DNA from: Solirubrobacter ginsenosidimutans
GTDB taxonomy: Bacteria; Actinomycetota; Thermoleophilia; Solirubrobacterales; Solirubrobacteraceae
Direction of reading: 5' to 3'
Assembly: GCF_027587205.1 (NCBI RefSeq)
Contig: NZ_JAPDOD010000030.1
Span: 48,739-112,738, forward strand
DNA length: 64,000 nucleotides
Shown here: positions 8,310 through 19,069 of the stretch, piece after piece
Numbering within the stretch: the first letter of the stretch is position 1
Layout of the letters: each line of letters begins with the position of its first letter
Program-made: the position numbers and the translations under genes
Notes under the pieces: model-generated
Told to the model about the DNA's origin: nothing
Seen by the model: the letters and a program-made list of their open reading frames with translations, nothing else
The model's database searches: none

Positions 8310-9590
8310 ATGGACGTCTTGATCGCAGGCGGCGGCGTCGCGGGCGTGGAGGCGCTGCTCGGGCTGCGCGAAGTGGCCGGCACGCGCGTGCGGCTGACGC
8401 TGCTCGCTCCGGATCCCGACTTCGTGTACCGGCCGATGGCCGTGGCGGAGCCGTTCGGGGCCGGCATGGCGCGACACGTCCAACTGGCCGACATCGCCGC
8501 CGATGCCGGCGCGGATCTGGTCGCCGACGCGCTCGTCGCGGTGGACGACGGCGCGCGCCAGGTGCGACTGCGCGGCGGCGGCTCACGCGGCTTCGACGCC
8601 CTGCTGGTCGCGACCGGAGCGCGTGCCGTGGCCGGCGTGGAGGGCGCGGTGACATGGTGGCCGGAGGGCGATCCGGAGATCTACGGCGGCTTGCTGCGCG
8701 ACATCGACGAGGGCTATAGCAAGCGTCTGGCGATCGTCGTGCCGCCGGGCGCGGTGTGGCCGCTGCCCGCCTATGAGCTCGCGATCATGACCGCCGGGGA
8801 GGCGTACGCCCTCGGCCACGACGACGTGCAGATCACCGTCGTGACACCGGAACGCGCCCCGTTGTCGCTCTTCGGCCCCGAGGCGGGGGCGGCGGTCGCC
8901 GACGAGCTCAAGCGCGCCGGCGTGCGGTTGATCACCGGCGCGGTCGCCCAGCGTGCGAACGGCGGGCTGCAATTGGCGCCGAGCGGGGAACGGCTCGACG
9001 TGGAGCGCGTGTTCGCGGTGCCGCGGCTGCTCGGCCCGGCGATCGAGGGCCTGGCCGCGGACGAGGAGGGCTTCGTGCTCGTCGGCGAAGACGGCCGTGT
9101 CCGCGACGCGCAGCGCACGTGGGCGGCCGGCGACGGTGTCGACGCCCCACTGAAGTTCGGCGGGCTCGCCACGCACCAGGCGCGCGTCGCCGTCGCGGGG
9201 ATCGCCCGCCTGGCCGGCGTCGCGGCCCCGCCGGACCCGGGTGAGGCCGTGGTCCAGGGCCGGCTGCTGGTCGGTGGCACCCGCTCGCGTCGCCTGCGTC
9301 CGACCGGCGCCGGCCAGAGCGCGCCGCTGTGGTGGCCGCAGGGCAAGGTCGCCGGCGAGTACCTCCCGCGCTGGCTGGCCGAGCACGGCTTCGCGCCGAC
9401 CTCTGCGACGGCCGCGCCGCCGGACGGCGAAGGCCTCGTGATCCGGCGCGAGGTGCGCGCGATGGCGGGTGCCGAGGCGCAGTACCTGTTCGATCTACGC
9501 CGGCGCTACCGGATCGACGATCCGGCGATCGCCTCGCTCGGGCGCGAGATGCGTGCCGTCCAAGCCCGCTCGTCACACGGGACACCGTGA
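8310..9590 (+). CDS. NAD(P)/FAD-dependent oxidoreductase, SQR/NDH-2-like, cysteine-free
   Basis: 426 residues. The N-terminal Rossmann motif IAGGGVAGVEALL binds FAD; a second nucleotide-binding region spans about 130-175, and the late motif TWAAGDGVDAPLKFGGLATHQ is the FAD-contacting segment of the pyridine nucleotide-disulfide oxidoreductase superfamily. The overall plan resembles sulfide:quinone reductase, but the protein has no cysteine at all, so classic sulfide oxidation chemistry is ruled out. An NADH or quinone oxidoreductase role is more likely. Transcribed in the same direction as lysR, 107 bases downstream. Confidence 0.75.
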   Translation: MDVLIAGGGVAGVEALLGLREVAGTRVRLTLLAPDPDFVYRPMAVAEPFGAGMARHVQLADIAADAGADLVADALVAVDDGARQVRLRGGGSRGFDALLVATGARAVAGVEGAVTWWPEGDPEIYGGLLRDIDEGYSKRLAIVVPPGAVWPLPAYELAIMTAGEAYALGHDDVQITVVTPERAPLSLFGPEAGAAVADELKRAGVRLITGAVAQRANGGLQLAPSGERLDVERVFAVPRLLGPAIEGLAADEEGFVLVGEDGRVRDAQRTWAAGDGVDAPLKFGGLATHQARVAVAGIARLAGVAAPPDPGEAVVQGRLLVGGTRSRRLRPTGAGQSAPLWWPQGKVAGEYLPRWLAEHGFAPTSATAAPPDGEGLVIRREVRAMAGAEAQYLFDLRRRYRIDDPAIASLGREMRAVQARSSHGTP

Positions 9591-9613
9591 CGGCCGGCGA
9601 ACGCCGGCGGAGC

Positions 9614-9636
9614 CCGCCCTCGGCCGGTGAGGGCGG
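9614..9636. terminator. Hairpin between convergent genes
   Basis: CCGCCCTC (9614-9621) pairs with GAGGGCGG (9629-9636) around a 7-base loop. A second 6-bp stem, GCCGGC at 9593-9598 and 9603-9608, lies just before it. Both fall between the oxidoreductase and DUF2252 stops. Confidence 0.6.
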
Positions 9637-9648
9637 TCTAACCGCGGC

Positions 9649-11151
9649 TCAGAGACCCATCTCGGCCTGCAGGCGCCCGTCGGCGACCGCCGTCTGGAAC
9701 GCCGCGTAGTCGCGCTCGTTCTGGTCGGCGTAGGCCTCCGCGAACGACGCCATCGCGCGGTCGAAGCCGTCGCCGCCGCCGAGGTAGGACGCGATCGCCA
9801 CCGCGTCGCCGGAACGGGCGTGGGCGCGCGCGAGCGTCCAGCCGCAGATCTCCGCGTAGGTCGCGAGCACGTTCGGCTCCATCAAGTCGACCAGCGCGGA
9901 ACCCTTGCCGTCCCACAGCTGCCGGATGTAGAAGTCGCGCTCGGCCCCGTCGATGCCCGCCGTGCGGAACCAGCCGAGCATGATGTCGCTGGCCGACTGC
10001 ATCAGCCGCTGGCCCTCGACCACGCGCTGGCCATGGTTGGCGAAATCGCTGCGGGTGAGGTACGGCTCGAGCACCGAGGGCTGGGCCTCCTTGAACTGCA
10101 GGAACAGCGGATCGCCGTCGTCGACACCGAGCATCAGCACGATCCAGGCCCGCGTGCCGACGCTGCCCACGCCGACGACCTTGCGCGCGGCGTCGGCGTA
10201 GCGGAAGCGCTCGAGCAGGTGGCGGCGATCGCTCGGCAGCGTGCGGCGATACGAGCGGATCACCGTCCGCACCGTGTGCGCGAGCTCGGCGCTCGCCTCC
10301 GGCCCGAGCAGCTCCTCGATCGGCACGATCAGCGGCGGCTCGCTGATGATCCGCGGCCGCCCATCCTCGTCGACACGCGTCAGCCGGCTCCAGGCGCGCT
10401 GACTGTCCTTCGAGCGCGCCTTCGCGATGTTGCGTTCGAACCGCTTGCGCTGTTTCGCGTTGCCTGCGGCGGACCAGCGTTGCGCCAGCTCGTCGACGTC
10501 GAGGCGCGCGTACCAGAGGTCGAGCGTCCGCGACTGCGCGAACTCTCGCATCGCCCGGCGATAGGCGCGCGCCGCGGCGAGATTGCACTGCTCGCGCTGC
10601 GTGAGGTCGAAGCCGCGGTCGCGGCCCGCGACGGCGATGCTCGCGACCAGACGCTCGACGTCCCATTCGAACGGGCCGGGGAGCGTCTCGTCGAAGTCAT
10701 TGACGCTGAAGATCAGGCGCCGGTCCGGCGCGGCGAACGCGCCGAAGTTGGACAGGTGCGCGTCGCCGCAGAGCTGGGCGTGCAGGCTCGTCCGCGGGCG
10801 GCCGGACAGATCCGCGGCCATGATCGCGGCCGCGCCGCGATAGAACGTGAACGCCGAGACGATCATCCTGCCGTGGCGGATCGGGATCAGCTCCGGCACA
10901 CGCGTGAGTGCCTGTTCCTCGAGCACGCCGACCGGGTCGCGCCGGTCGCTGGGCGGCTCCCAGCCGGCAAGCGACGACCGCGGGACCTCGGCCCGCGCGG
11001 CCTTTCCCCGCGCCGCTCGCTCGGTCTTGCTCAGATGCTCGACGCGCGCGCTGCGCGCCGCTCGCCGCCTGACGACGTGTCCCTGGCCTTCCACGGTCCG
11101 CGAAGCGATGGTCATGATGCGATTGCACACCCGCGCGATGGGTTCGCGCAT
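9649..11151 (-). CDS. DUF2252 family protein
   Basis: About 500 residues, full length for the family. Kinase-like-fold signatures are visible: LCGDAHLSNFGAF and SVNDFDETLPGPFEWDVERL, which resemble the catalytic loop and metal-binding Asp of aminoglycoside-phosphotransferase-type enzymes. No biochemical activity is established for DUF2252. The start is uncertain: ATG at 11151 or ATG at 11115, neither with a clear ribosome site. It lies 49 bases downstream of ftsH on the same strand, so it may be co-transcribed. Confidence 0.75.
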   Translation of the reverse strand: MREPIARVCNRIMTIASRTVEGQGHVVRRRAARSARVEHLSKTERAARGKAARAEVPRSSLAGWEPPSDRRDPVGVLEEQALTRVPELIPIRHGRMIVSAFTFYRGAAAIMAADLSGRPRTSLHAQLCGDAHLSNFGAFAAPDRRLIFSVNDFDETLPGPFEWDVERLVASIAVAGRDRGFDLTQREQCNLAAARAYRRAMREFAQSRTLDLWYARLDVDELAQRWSAAGNAKQRKRFERNIAKARSKDSQRAWSRLTRVDEDGRPRIISEPPLIVPIEELLGPEASAELAHTVRTVIRSYRRTLPSDRRHLLERFRYADAARKVVGVGSVGTRAWIVLMLGVDDGDPLFLQFKEAQPSVLEPYLTRSDFANHGQRVVEGQRLMQSASDIMLGWFRTAGIDGAERDFYIRQLWDGKGSALVDLMEPNVLATYAEICGWTLARAHARSGDAVAIASYLGGGDGFDRAMASFAEAYADQNERDYAAFQTAVADGRLQAEMGL

Positions 11152-11200
11152 CACCCCTTGTGGGCGATGTGCCGCTGATCGCGGGCTGACCGGACGGGCG

Positions 11201-13234
<2,034 letters not shown>

Positions 13235-13308
13235 GGAGGAGGTCCCTGATCGGATCGGATGGGTCCTGACCCTGGGCCCATCGGCCACTCTGCGCCGCGG
13301 CTTTAGCC

Positions 13309-14103
13309 TCACACGCCGACCGTGAGGTTCGCCACGTAGCCCTTGCTGACGCTCCCGGTCACGGTCGCCAACTGGTGAATCGCCCGGTCGTCGCTGAAGA
13401 CGTTGTCGGTCGACAGCGAGGTCCTCGCGAGGTTGCCGACGCTGGCGGAGTACCCGCTCGTGGCGTACACCTTGCTGCAGATCGCCTTCGGCAACGCGAT
13501 CTGCGAGGTCTTGACGATCGGCCCGCTCGCGACGGCCTTGGCGACCGACGCGTAGACCTCGAAGTGGATGTGCGGCCAGCGCCCGGAGTAGCACCCCGGG
13601 AAGATCGTCTTGAACCAAGCGGTGCCGCTGCTGTCGGTCCTGGCGATCCCGCGCAGGTAGTTCTCATCCTCGACTCCCGAGGAGTACATCGAGTACCTGC
13701 CGGAGCGGTCGCAGTGCCACAGGTAGACAGCGGCGCCGGCCATCGGCGCGTAGCCGGCGGAGGCGTCGGTGACGGTCAGATTGACCCGCAGCGGGACGCC
13801 CTTGGCGAGCGTCCGGCTGCTGCCGATGCTGCGCCGGATGTCGTGGCGCACGATGCCGGAGTCGTCGAGCACATCGGGACCGTTGGAGCCATCGCCCGGG
13901 TACGGCCCGGCGGTCTCGGTCGGCACCTCTGCCGTGGGCGACGCCGCCAGCGCCCGCGATGCACCGAGGGTCGTGAGGATGGCGGCGGCGCCGCTGACGC
14001 CGAAGATCCGCAGCGCGTCACGGCGCGACGCGAGTCTGACGAGATCCTCGTGAAGCCCGTCGCCGTGTGCATGGTCTGTGGTGTCGTGTCCCATGCAGGG
14101 CAT
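13309..14103 (-). CDS. Tat-exported intradiol ring-cleavage dioxygenase family protein
   Basis: 264 residues. A twin-arginine signal (SRRDALRIFG then AAAILTTLGASRALA) shows export in folded form. The mature part has TETAGPYPGD, LWHCDRSGRYSMYSS and GRWPHIHFEVY, which supply the Tyr and His (HIH) iron ligands of non-heme Fe(III) intradiol dioxygenases. This extracytoplasmic subgroup is of uncertain substrate; aromatic or lignin-derived catechols are an inference from the fold. The start may be ATG 14103 or ATG 14094. It is upstream of and co-directional with ftsH, but the 74-base gap suggests a separate promoter for ftsH. Confidence 0.85.
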   Translation of the reverse strand: MPCMGHDTTDHAHGDGLHEDLVRLASRRDALRIFGVSGAAAILTTLGASRALAASPTAEVPTETAGPYPGDGSNGPDVLDDSGIVRHDIRRSIGSSRTLAKGVPLRVNLTVTDASAGYAPMAGAAVYLWHCDRSGRYSMYSSGVEDENYLRGIARTDSSGTAWFKTIFPGCYSGRWPHIHFEVYASVAKAVASGPIVKTSQIALPKAICSKVYATSGYSASVGNLARTSLSTDNVFSDDRAIHQLATVTGSVSKGYVANLTVGV

Positions 14104-14186
14104 CGTCGCCCCGGATGCTGGGAGCCGGCTGGGGATTGGCGGAGAGACGGCTGGCTGTGCGCGACGGTTGGGGGTACCGTGGCCGG

Positions 14187-14939
14187 GTGTCGCTCAGTCG
14201 CTGGATCCGCCGAGGCGTCGCGAGCGTTGGCGTCGGCTTGTTGCTCGCGATCGCGATCGGTGCGGTGAGGCCGCCGAACGTCGCCGACGCGATCGCTGAC
14301 GCGGCGGCGCCGCTCGGCGTCTGGATTCATCTCGTCGTGGTGGCCTTCGTGTTTCTCGAGACCACGGTCCTGCTGGGGTTCTTCATCCACGGCGAGCTGG
14401 TGCTGATGCTCAGTGGCGTCGCGGCCGCGCGAGGCGATGCCTCGCTGGTCGCCTTGATCGTCCTGGCGTGGGGGGCCGCGGTGGCCGGCGACGTGGTCGG
14501 GGTGCTGCTGGGCCGCCGGCTCGGACGCCCGTTCATCGAGCGCCACGGCCGGCGGTTGCGCCTCGGCCCCGAGCGGTTGGCCCGGGTCGACGGCTTCTTC
14601 GCGCGTCACGGCCGCAAGGCGTTGTTCCTCGGGCGCTTCACGGGGTTCCTGCGCTCGGTGATGTCGTTCGTCGTGGGCAGCGCCGGCCTGCCGGTGCGCC
14701 GCCTGTTGCCGGTCAGCGCCGCGAGCGCGCTGGTCTGGACCGCCACGTTCACGGTGATCGGCTACGCGCTCGCGGACTCCTTCGCCAGCGCGGGGCAGAC
14801 TGCGACGCGCATCACGTCCGCCGCGATCGTGGTGGTGATCGCGGCGTTCGTGATCCGGTCGCGCGTCAGTCGGCCGCCAGCACCGGCCGCGGCGCCGCGG
14901 CCCGGCGGCGCGGCCACAGGCGATCGCCCAGCAGCGTGA
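14187..14939 (+). CDS. DedA/VTT-domain membrane protein
   Basis: 250 residues with about five hydrophobic segments. It carries the DedA/SNARE-associated signature FLGRFTGFLRSVMSFVVGSAG, with the conserved Arg and Gly residues, and the re-entrant motif near FFIHGELVLM. Family members are undecaprenyl-phosphate or phospholipid translocases, or proton-linked transporters. GTG at 14187 fits the family N-terminus. The last 74 bases overlap the convergent MMPL gene. Confidence 0.82.
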   Translation: MSLSRWIRRGVASVGVGLLLAIAIGAVRPPNVADAIADAAAPLGVWIHLVVVAFVFLETTVLLGFFIHGELVLMLSGVAAARGDASLVALIVLAWGAAVAGDVVGVLLGRRLGRPFIERHGRRLRLGPERLARVDGFFARHGRKALFLGRFTGFLRSVMSFVVGSAGLPVRRLLPVSAASALVWTATFTVIGYALADSFASAGQTATRITSAAIVVVIAAFVIRSRVSRPPAPAAAPRPGGAATGDRPAA

Positions 14940-16953
14940 GCGCGGCGGGCGCCATCAACAGGCGCACGAGCGTGACGTCGACGAGCACGGCGGTGGCGAG
15001 GCCGATGCCGGTCATCTTGATCACCGGGTCGGGATCGGTGGCGAAGCCGAGGAAGACGGCGATCATGATCCCTCCGGCCGCGGTGATGATCTTGCGCGTG
15101 CCCGCCGATGCCGCCGCGATCGCCTCGCGGTGGCCGGCGTGCCGGTCCCACTCCTCGCGGACCCGCGAGAGCAGGAACACGTTGTAGTCCGTGGAGAGCC
15201 CGAACAGGATCGCGAACATGAACAGCGGCACGTAGGGCACGACCGGCTGCTGCTCGACACCGAGCAGCGAGGCACCCGTCGCGGTCTGGAACGCGAGCGT
15301 CACGACGCCGTAGGCAGCCGCGATCGAGGCGAGATTGAACACCGCGGAGAGCACCGAGATCCGCCACGACCGGAACGCGGCGAGGAGCAGCAGCAGTGAC
15401 AGGCCGACCACGGCGCCCGCGAACAGCGGGATCCGCGAGGCGATCTTCTCGGCCTCGTCGCCGAAGCGGGCGGTGCGACCGCCGATGTACGCGGTCACGC
15501 CCGCGGCGGGGATGGCCTCGGTGCGCAGCCGGTCGACGAGCGCGCGGGTCTGGGCGTCCTGCGGGCCGTGCTTCGGTGTGACGGTGATCACCGCGGTGTC
15601 ACGCGCGGGGTTGAGCGTGGGCTTGCTGACGTCGGCGACCTCGGGGTCGGAGGCGATCTCCTTCGTGAGCCGGTCGAGGGCTTTGCGGTCCGGCGACGTG
15701 ACGGCGACGACGAGCGGCCCGTTGACGCCGGGGCCGAAGCCCTCGGCAAGACGGTCATAGGCCTGGCGCTGGGTGGTGTCGGGCGTGAGGTTGCGATCGT
15801 CCGGCTGGCCCAGCTCGAGGCCGGCCGCGGGCGCGGCGAGCGCGACCGTCACCGCGCCGGCGGCGAGTAGCGCGAGCACCGGCCGCTTGGTCGCCCACGG
15901 AGCGCGCGAACTCCGGGTCGGCGTGGCCGGTGCGTTCGCCTTGCGCTCCTTGCGCGGCAGCAGCTTCTCGCCGGCCTTGGCGAAGCGCGCCGGCAGCAGC
16001 ACGACGCACACGATCGCGCAGGCCAGCACGACGAGGCCGGCGGCGACACCGGCACGACCCACGAACGGGATGCCGGTGACGAGCAGGCCTGAGATCGAGA
16101 CCAGCACGATGCTCGCGGCCGTCAGGGCGGAATGGCCGGCGGTGGCGTTGGTCCGCTGCGCCGCCTCGATCGGGCTGCGGCCTGCGCGGAGCTCCTCCTG
16201 CTGGCGCGCGGCCATGAGCAGTGCGTAGTCGATGCCGGCACCAAGGCCGAGCATCCCCGCGAGCGTGGGCGCGAGCCCGGGCACCTCGGTGGCGGCCGCG
16301 GCCCACATCAGCGCGGCGAAGCCGAACCCGATGCCGGCGAACGCGGCACCCAGGGCATTGCGCGTGGCGCGCAGGTTGCGCAGCACCGCAAGCATGAGCA
16401 GGACGGCGATCACGAGCCCGATCACCTCACCGATGGGGAACCCACCGGTCGCGGCGCCGTCGATCGGCTCGCCGGACATCGCGACGGCGATCCCCGCCTT
16501 GGGAAGTCCGGCCGTCGCCTGCTCGAGCCGCTCACGTGCCTTGGAATCGAGGTCGGTCGCGGTCTGGTCGTAGCTGACGGTCGCGTACGCGGTCCGGCCG
16601 TCCTTCGCGAGGCGGTCCGGGGTCTTGAACGGATCTTCGACCGCGACGACGTGGGGCTGGCGGCCGATCGTGGCGAGCACGGTGCCGATCCGTTGCTTGC
16701 CGCCGGAGCGGTCGAGGGCCTTGCCGGTGAAGACCAGCGTGGCCTGGGTGCCCGACTGCGCGGGGAAGCGCTGCTCGAGCGTGTCCTGCGCCTTCTGGGA
16801 CTCGATGCCCGGGACGGTGAAGTCGTCCTTGAACGAGCCGCCGGCCAGGACCGCGCCGGCCAGCAGCGCGACCAGCACGGCGATGACGGTGAGCGTTGCG
16901 GCTCGCGGGCGGCGCCCGACCAGCAGCGCGAGACGGGAGAGCGGGGAGGTCAT
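14866..16953 (-). CDS. MMPL-family RND transporter
   Basis: 695 residues, built as two repeats of one TM helix, a periplasmic loop and five TM helices, the MMPL pattern. Motifs include GLGAGIDYALLMAARQQEELRA in the first half and FGLSTDYNVFLLSRVREEWDR in the second, containing the proton-relay Asp-Tyr pairs. MMPL proteins export lipids, glycolipids or drugs using the proton gradient. The divergent TetR regulator and the inverted repeat between them imply ligand-induced expression. The 3' end overlaps dedA by 74 bases in opposite orientation. Confidence 0.9.
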   Translation of the reverse strand: MTSPLSRLALLVGRRPRAATLTVIAVLVALLAGAVLAGGSFKDDFTVPGIESQKAQDTLEQRFPAQSGTQATLVFTGKALDRSGGKQRIGTVLATIGRQPHVVAVEDPFKTPDRLAKDGRTAYATVSYDQTATDLDSKARERLEQATAGLPKAGIAVAMSGEPIDGAATGGFPIGEVIGLVIAVLLMLAVLRNLRATRNALGAAFAGIGFGFAALMWAAAATEVPGLAPTLAGMLGLGAGIDYALLMAARQQEELRAGRSPIEAAQRTNATAGHSALTAASIVLVSISGLLVTGIPFVGRAGVAAGLVVLACAIVCVVLLPARFAKAGEKLLPRKERKANAPATPTRSSRAPWATKRPVLALLAAGAVTVALAAPAAGLELGQPDDRNLTPDTTQRQAYDRLAEGFGPGVNGPLVVAVTSPDRKALDRLTKEIASDPEVADVSKPTLNPARDTAVITVTPKHGPQDAQTRALVDRLRTEAIPAAGVTAYIGGRTARFGDEAEKIASRIPLFAGAVVGLSLLLLLAAFRSWRISVLSAVFNLASIAAAYGVVTLAFQTATGASLLGVEQQPVVPYVPLFMFAILFGLSTDYNVFLLSRVREEWDRHAGHREAIAAASAGTRKIITAAGGIMIAVFLGFATDPDPVIKMTGIGLATAVLVDVTLVRLLMAPAALTLLGDRLWPRRRAAAPRPVLAAD

Positions 16954-16971
16954 GCACCGGAGAATACACAG

Positions 16972-16995
16972 ACTCAGTCTAAAATCAAACTGAGT
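16972..16995. promoter_or_regulatory. Candidate TetR operator
   Basis: Inverted repeat ACTCAGT (16972-16978) and ACTGAGT (16989-16995) with a 10-bp AT-rich spacer. It sits 18 bases before the MMPL start and 28 bases before the tetR start, well placed to repress both divergent promoters. Confidence 0.7.
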
Positions 16996-17023
16996 TTGTT
17001 ATTGGACGCGGTATGCTTTGCCC

Positions 17024-17623
17024 ATGCCCGGCCTGCGCGAGCGAAAGAAGGCAGCGACCCGCATCGCCATCCGCGACGCGGGCATGCGGCTGTTCGACGA
17101 GCGCGGGTTCGGCGGCACCACGGTCGATGACATCGCCGAGGCCGCCGGGGTCTCCCGCGCAACCGTCTTCACCTACTTCGCCACCAAGGAGGAGATCGTC
17201 TTCGGCGACGCGGCGGTGGCCACCGAGGCACTGGCGGCGCGCTTGCGCGACGGCGGCCAGTCCACCCTCGACGCCGTCCGGGCGTGGCTGACCGAGCTCA
17301 GCGGATGGCTCGAGCCCGAGATGCTCCTGCAGGAGCGCCTGCGCCACGAGGCGCCCACCGTCGCCGCGCGGCGACTGCAGCTCATCGGCGCGCTCGAAGA
17401 CGTCATCGCCGCGGCCTTCGAGGCCGAGCTCGGCGAGGAACAGCAACTCGCCGCGCGACTGACCGCCGCGTCGCTGATGGGCGGCCTCAACGTCGTCGAG
17501 CAGACGGCCGCGGCACAGATGTCACAACGCGGGCAGGCCCTCTCCCCCGCGGAGATCGATCACATCCTCGATGTCACGATCGCGTACGTCGAGGCGGGCC
17601 TGGCGGCCGTCGCCGAGGCCTAG
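17024..17623 (+). CDS. TetR-family transcriptional regulator
   Basis: 199 residues. The N-terminal HTH contains GFGGTTVDDIAEAAGVSRATVFTYFATKEEI, a near-consensus TetR recognition helix split here by family consensus positions 30-60. The C-terminal helical domain should bind a hydrophobic effector. ATG at 17024 gives the expected short basic leader (PGLRERKK). It almost certainly represses the divergent MMPL exporter through the inverted repeat at 16972-16995. Confidence 0.9.
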   Translation: MPGLRERKKAATRIAIRDAGMRLFDERGFGGTTVDDIAEAAGVSRATVFTYFATKEEIVFGDAAVATEALAARLRDGGQSTLDAVRAWLTELSGWLEPEMLLQERLRHEAPTVAARRLQLIGALEDVIAAAFEAELGEEQQLAARLTAASLMGGLNVVEQTAAAQMSQRGQALSPAEIDHILDVTIAYVEAGLAAVAEA

Positions 17624-17660
17624 AGAACAGAAAGCACGTTCTCACCCGTGGGATGGTGAG

Positions 17661-17715
17661 CGAGCGTCGACTTTCGTGAGCAGAGCGCGAGAAACTCGAC
17701 GCTCGCGTCGCGAGC
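17661..17715. repeat. Nested inverted repeats, REP-like
   Basis: CGAGCGTCGA (17661-17670) pairs with TCGACGCTCG (17696-17705), and the second arm overlaps a second perfect palindrome GCTCGCG-T-CGCGAGC (17701-17715). They lie between convergent tetR and uxuB. They could act as a terminator, or be one copy of a dispersed extragenic repeat. Confidence 0.6.
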
Positions 17716-17782
17716 GAACCGGAGCGCCTGGAGCTGCGCGAGGTTCGCGTGCTCGAGGTCCGGACGGCCGAGGGAGCCGGTC

Positions 17783-19069
17783 TCAGACGGAGTCGCGCAC
17801 GCTCGCCACCAGCTCGTCGTCCCCGGCGAGGGCGGGATCGAGGGCCTCGAGGATGCGCCGGACCGCCTCAGGCAGCGGGCCGGCGGCGAGTGCGACCAAC
17901 TCCTCGGCGCGAGGGTCGACGACCGGCGCACCCGCGCCGCGCAGGTGGCCGATCCACGCGGCGAGCGCGCGCACGGCGCCTGCCGGCATGCGCCCGGCCG
18001 ACCGCTCGGCCCGCAGTACCGGCAGGATCCGGATCGGCAGCTTCTGCGAGCCGTCGGCGGCGATCTGGGCGAGCAGATGCCGCATGCGCGGGTTCGCGAA
18101 GCGCTCGAGCAACGCCTCGCGATAGCGCGCGAGGTCGTCCGCGGGCAGTGTCAGATGCGCCGACGCCTCCGCCCACCACGTCTCCAACCACGTGCGGCAC
18201 GTCTCGTCGGCCACGCTGTCGGCGACCGTCTCGTGCCCGCGCGCCGACCCGGCGTACGCCAGCAGCGAGTGACCGCCGTTGAGCAGCCACAGCTTGCGCT
18301 CCTCGAACGGCGCGATGTCGTCCGTGAACAGCGCGCCGGCGTCCTCCCAGCGCGGGCGCCCGCCCGCGAAGCGGCCGCTGAGCACCCACTCGCTGAACGG
18401 CTCGGTGATCACGGGGCAGCGGTCACCCGCGACCGTGTCCTCGGGGGTCGTGCGCGGCGTGATCCGGTCGACCATCGTCGTGACCGTCGTGACCGACGCC
18501 TCGAGCCACTCGCGCAGGCCCGGATCGACCCGGTCCGCGAGGTCGGCGACGACCCGCGCGACCACGGCGCCGTTCTCGGGCAGGTTGTCGCACGGGATGA
18601 TCGTGAACGGCCCCGCGTCCGCGCGCCGGCGCGCGGCGAGCCCCGCCAGGATCCGGGCCGGCGCCGTCCGTACGGGAGCGGTGGGGTCGGCCCGCAGCGC
18701 TTGGGCATCCGCCTGCAGCTCGGCATGAGCGCCGCGCAGGTATCCGGCCTCGGTGATCGTGATCGTCATGGCGCGCACGTCGGGCGAAGCCACGGTCGCG
18801 AGCCACGCATCGTGGCGCGCGGCGGGGTAGGCGCGCGCGAGGCTCGAGATCACGTCGAGGCGGTCTCCGTCGCGCGCCCGCGTCACGAGCGTGTAGAGCC
18901 CGTCCTGCGCGCTGAGTGCGCCGGCGAGCTCGGCGCTGCGGCCGCTGAACGCCGCGATCCCCCAGCCGTCGCCGGCGCGGTCGGTGTACCACGCCTGGTG
19001 CGCGCGGAAGAAGTTGCCGAGGCCGAGGTGCACCAGGCGCACCGGCGGCGCGGCCCCGCTGCGCGCCAT
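17783..19069 (-). CDS. uxuB: Mannitol dehydrogenase family protein, probable fructuronate reductase
   Basis: 428 residues, polyol-specific long-chain dehydrogenase family. Seen: N-terminal Rossmann LVHLGLGNFFRAHQAWY, the family signature TMVDRITPRTTPEDT, and the catalytic Lys in ERKLWLLNGGHSLLAY. Fructuronate reductase converts D-fructuronate to D-mannonate with NADH, the step after UxaC in glucuronate catabolism. That assignment rests on coupling to uxaC: ATG 19067-19069 overlaps the uxaC TGA by one base. A GTG one codon upstream is an alternative start. Mannonate dehydratase and KDG kinase are not in the window. Confidence 0.85.
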   Translation of the reverse strand: MARSGAAPPVRLVHLGLGNFFRAHQAWYTDRAGDGWGIAAFSGRSAELAGALSAQDGLYTLVTRARDGDRLDVISSLARAYPAARHDAWLATVASPDVRAMTITITEAGYLRGAHAELQADAQALRADPTAPVRTAPARILAGLAARRRADAGPFTIIPCDNLPENGAVVARVVADLADRVDPGLREWLEASVTTVTTMVDRITPRTTPEDTVAGDRCPVITEPFSEWVLSGRFAGGRPRWEDAGALFTDDIAPFEERKLWLLNGGHSLLAYAGSARGHETVADSVADETCRTWLETWWAEASAHLTLPADDLARYREALLERFANPRMRHLLAQIAADGSQKLPIRILPVLRAERSAGRMPAGAVRALAAWIGHLRGAGAPVVDPRAEELVALAAGPLPEAVRRILEALDPALAGDDELVASVRDSV

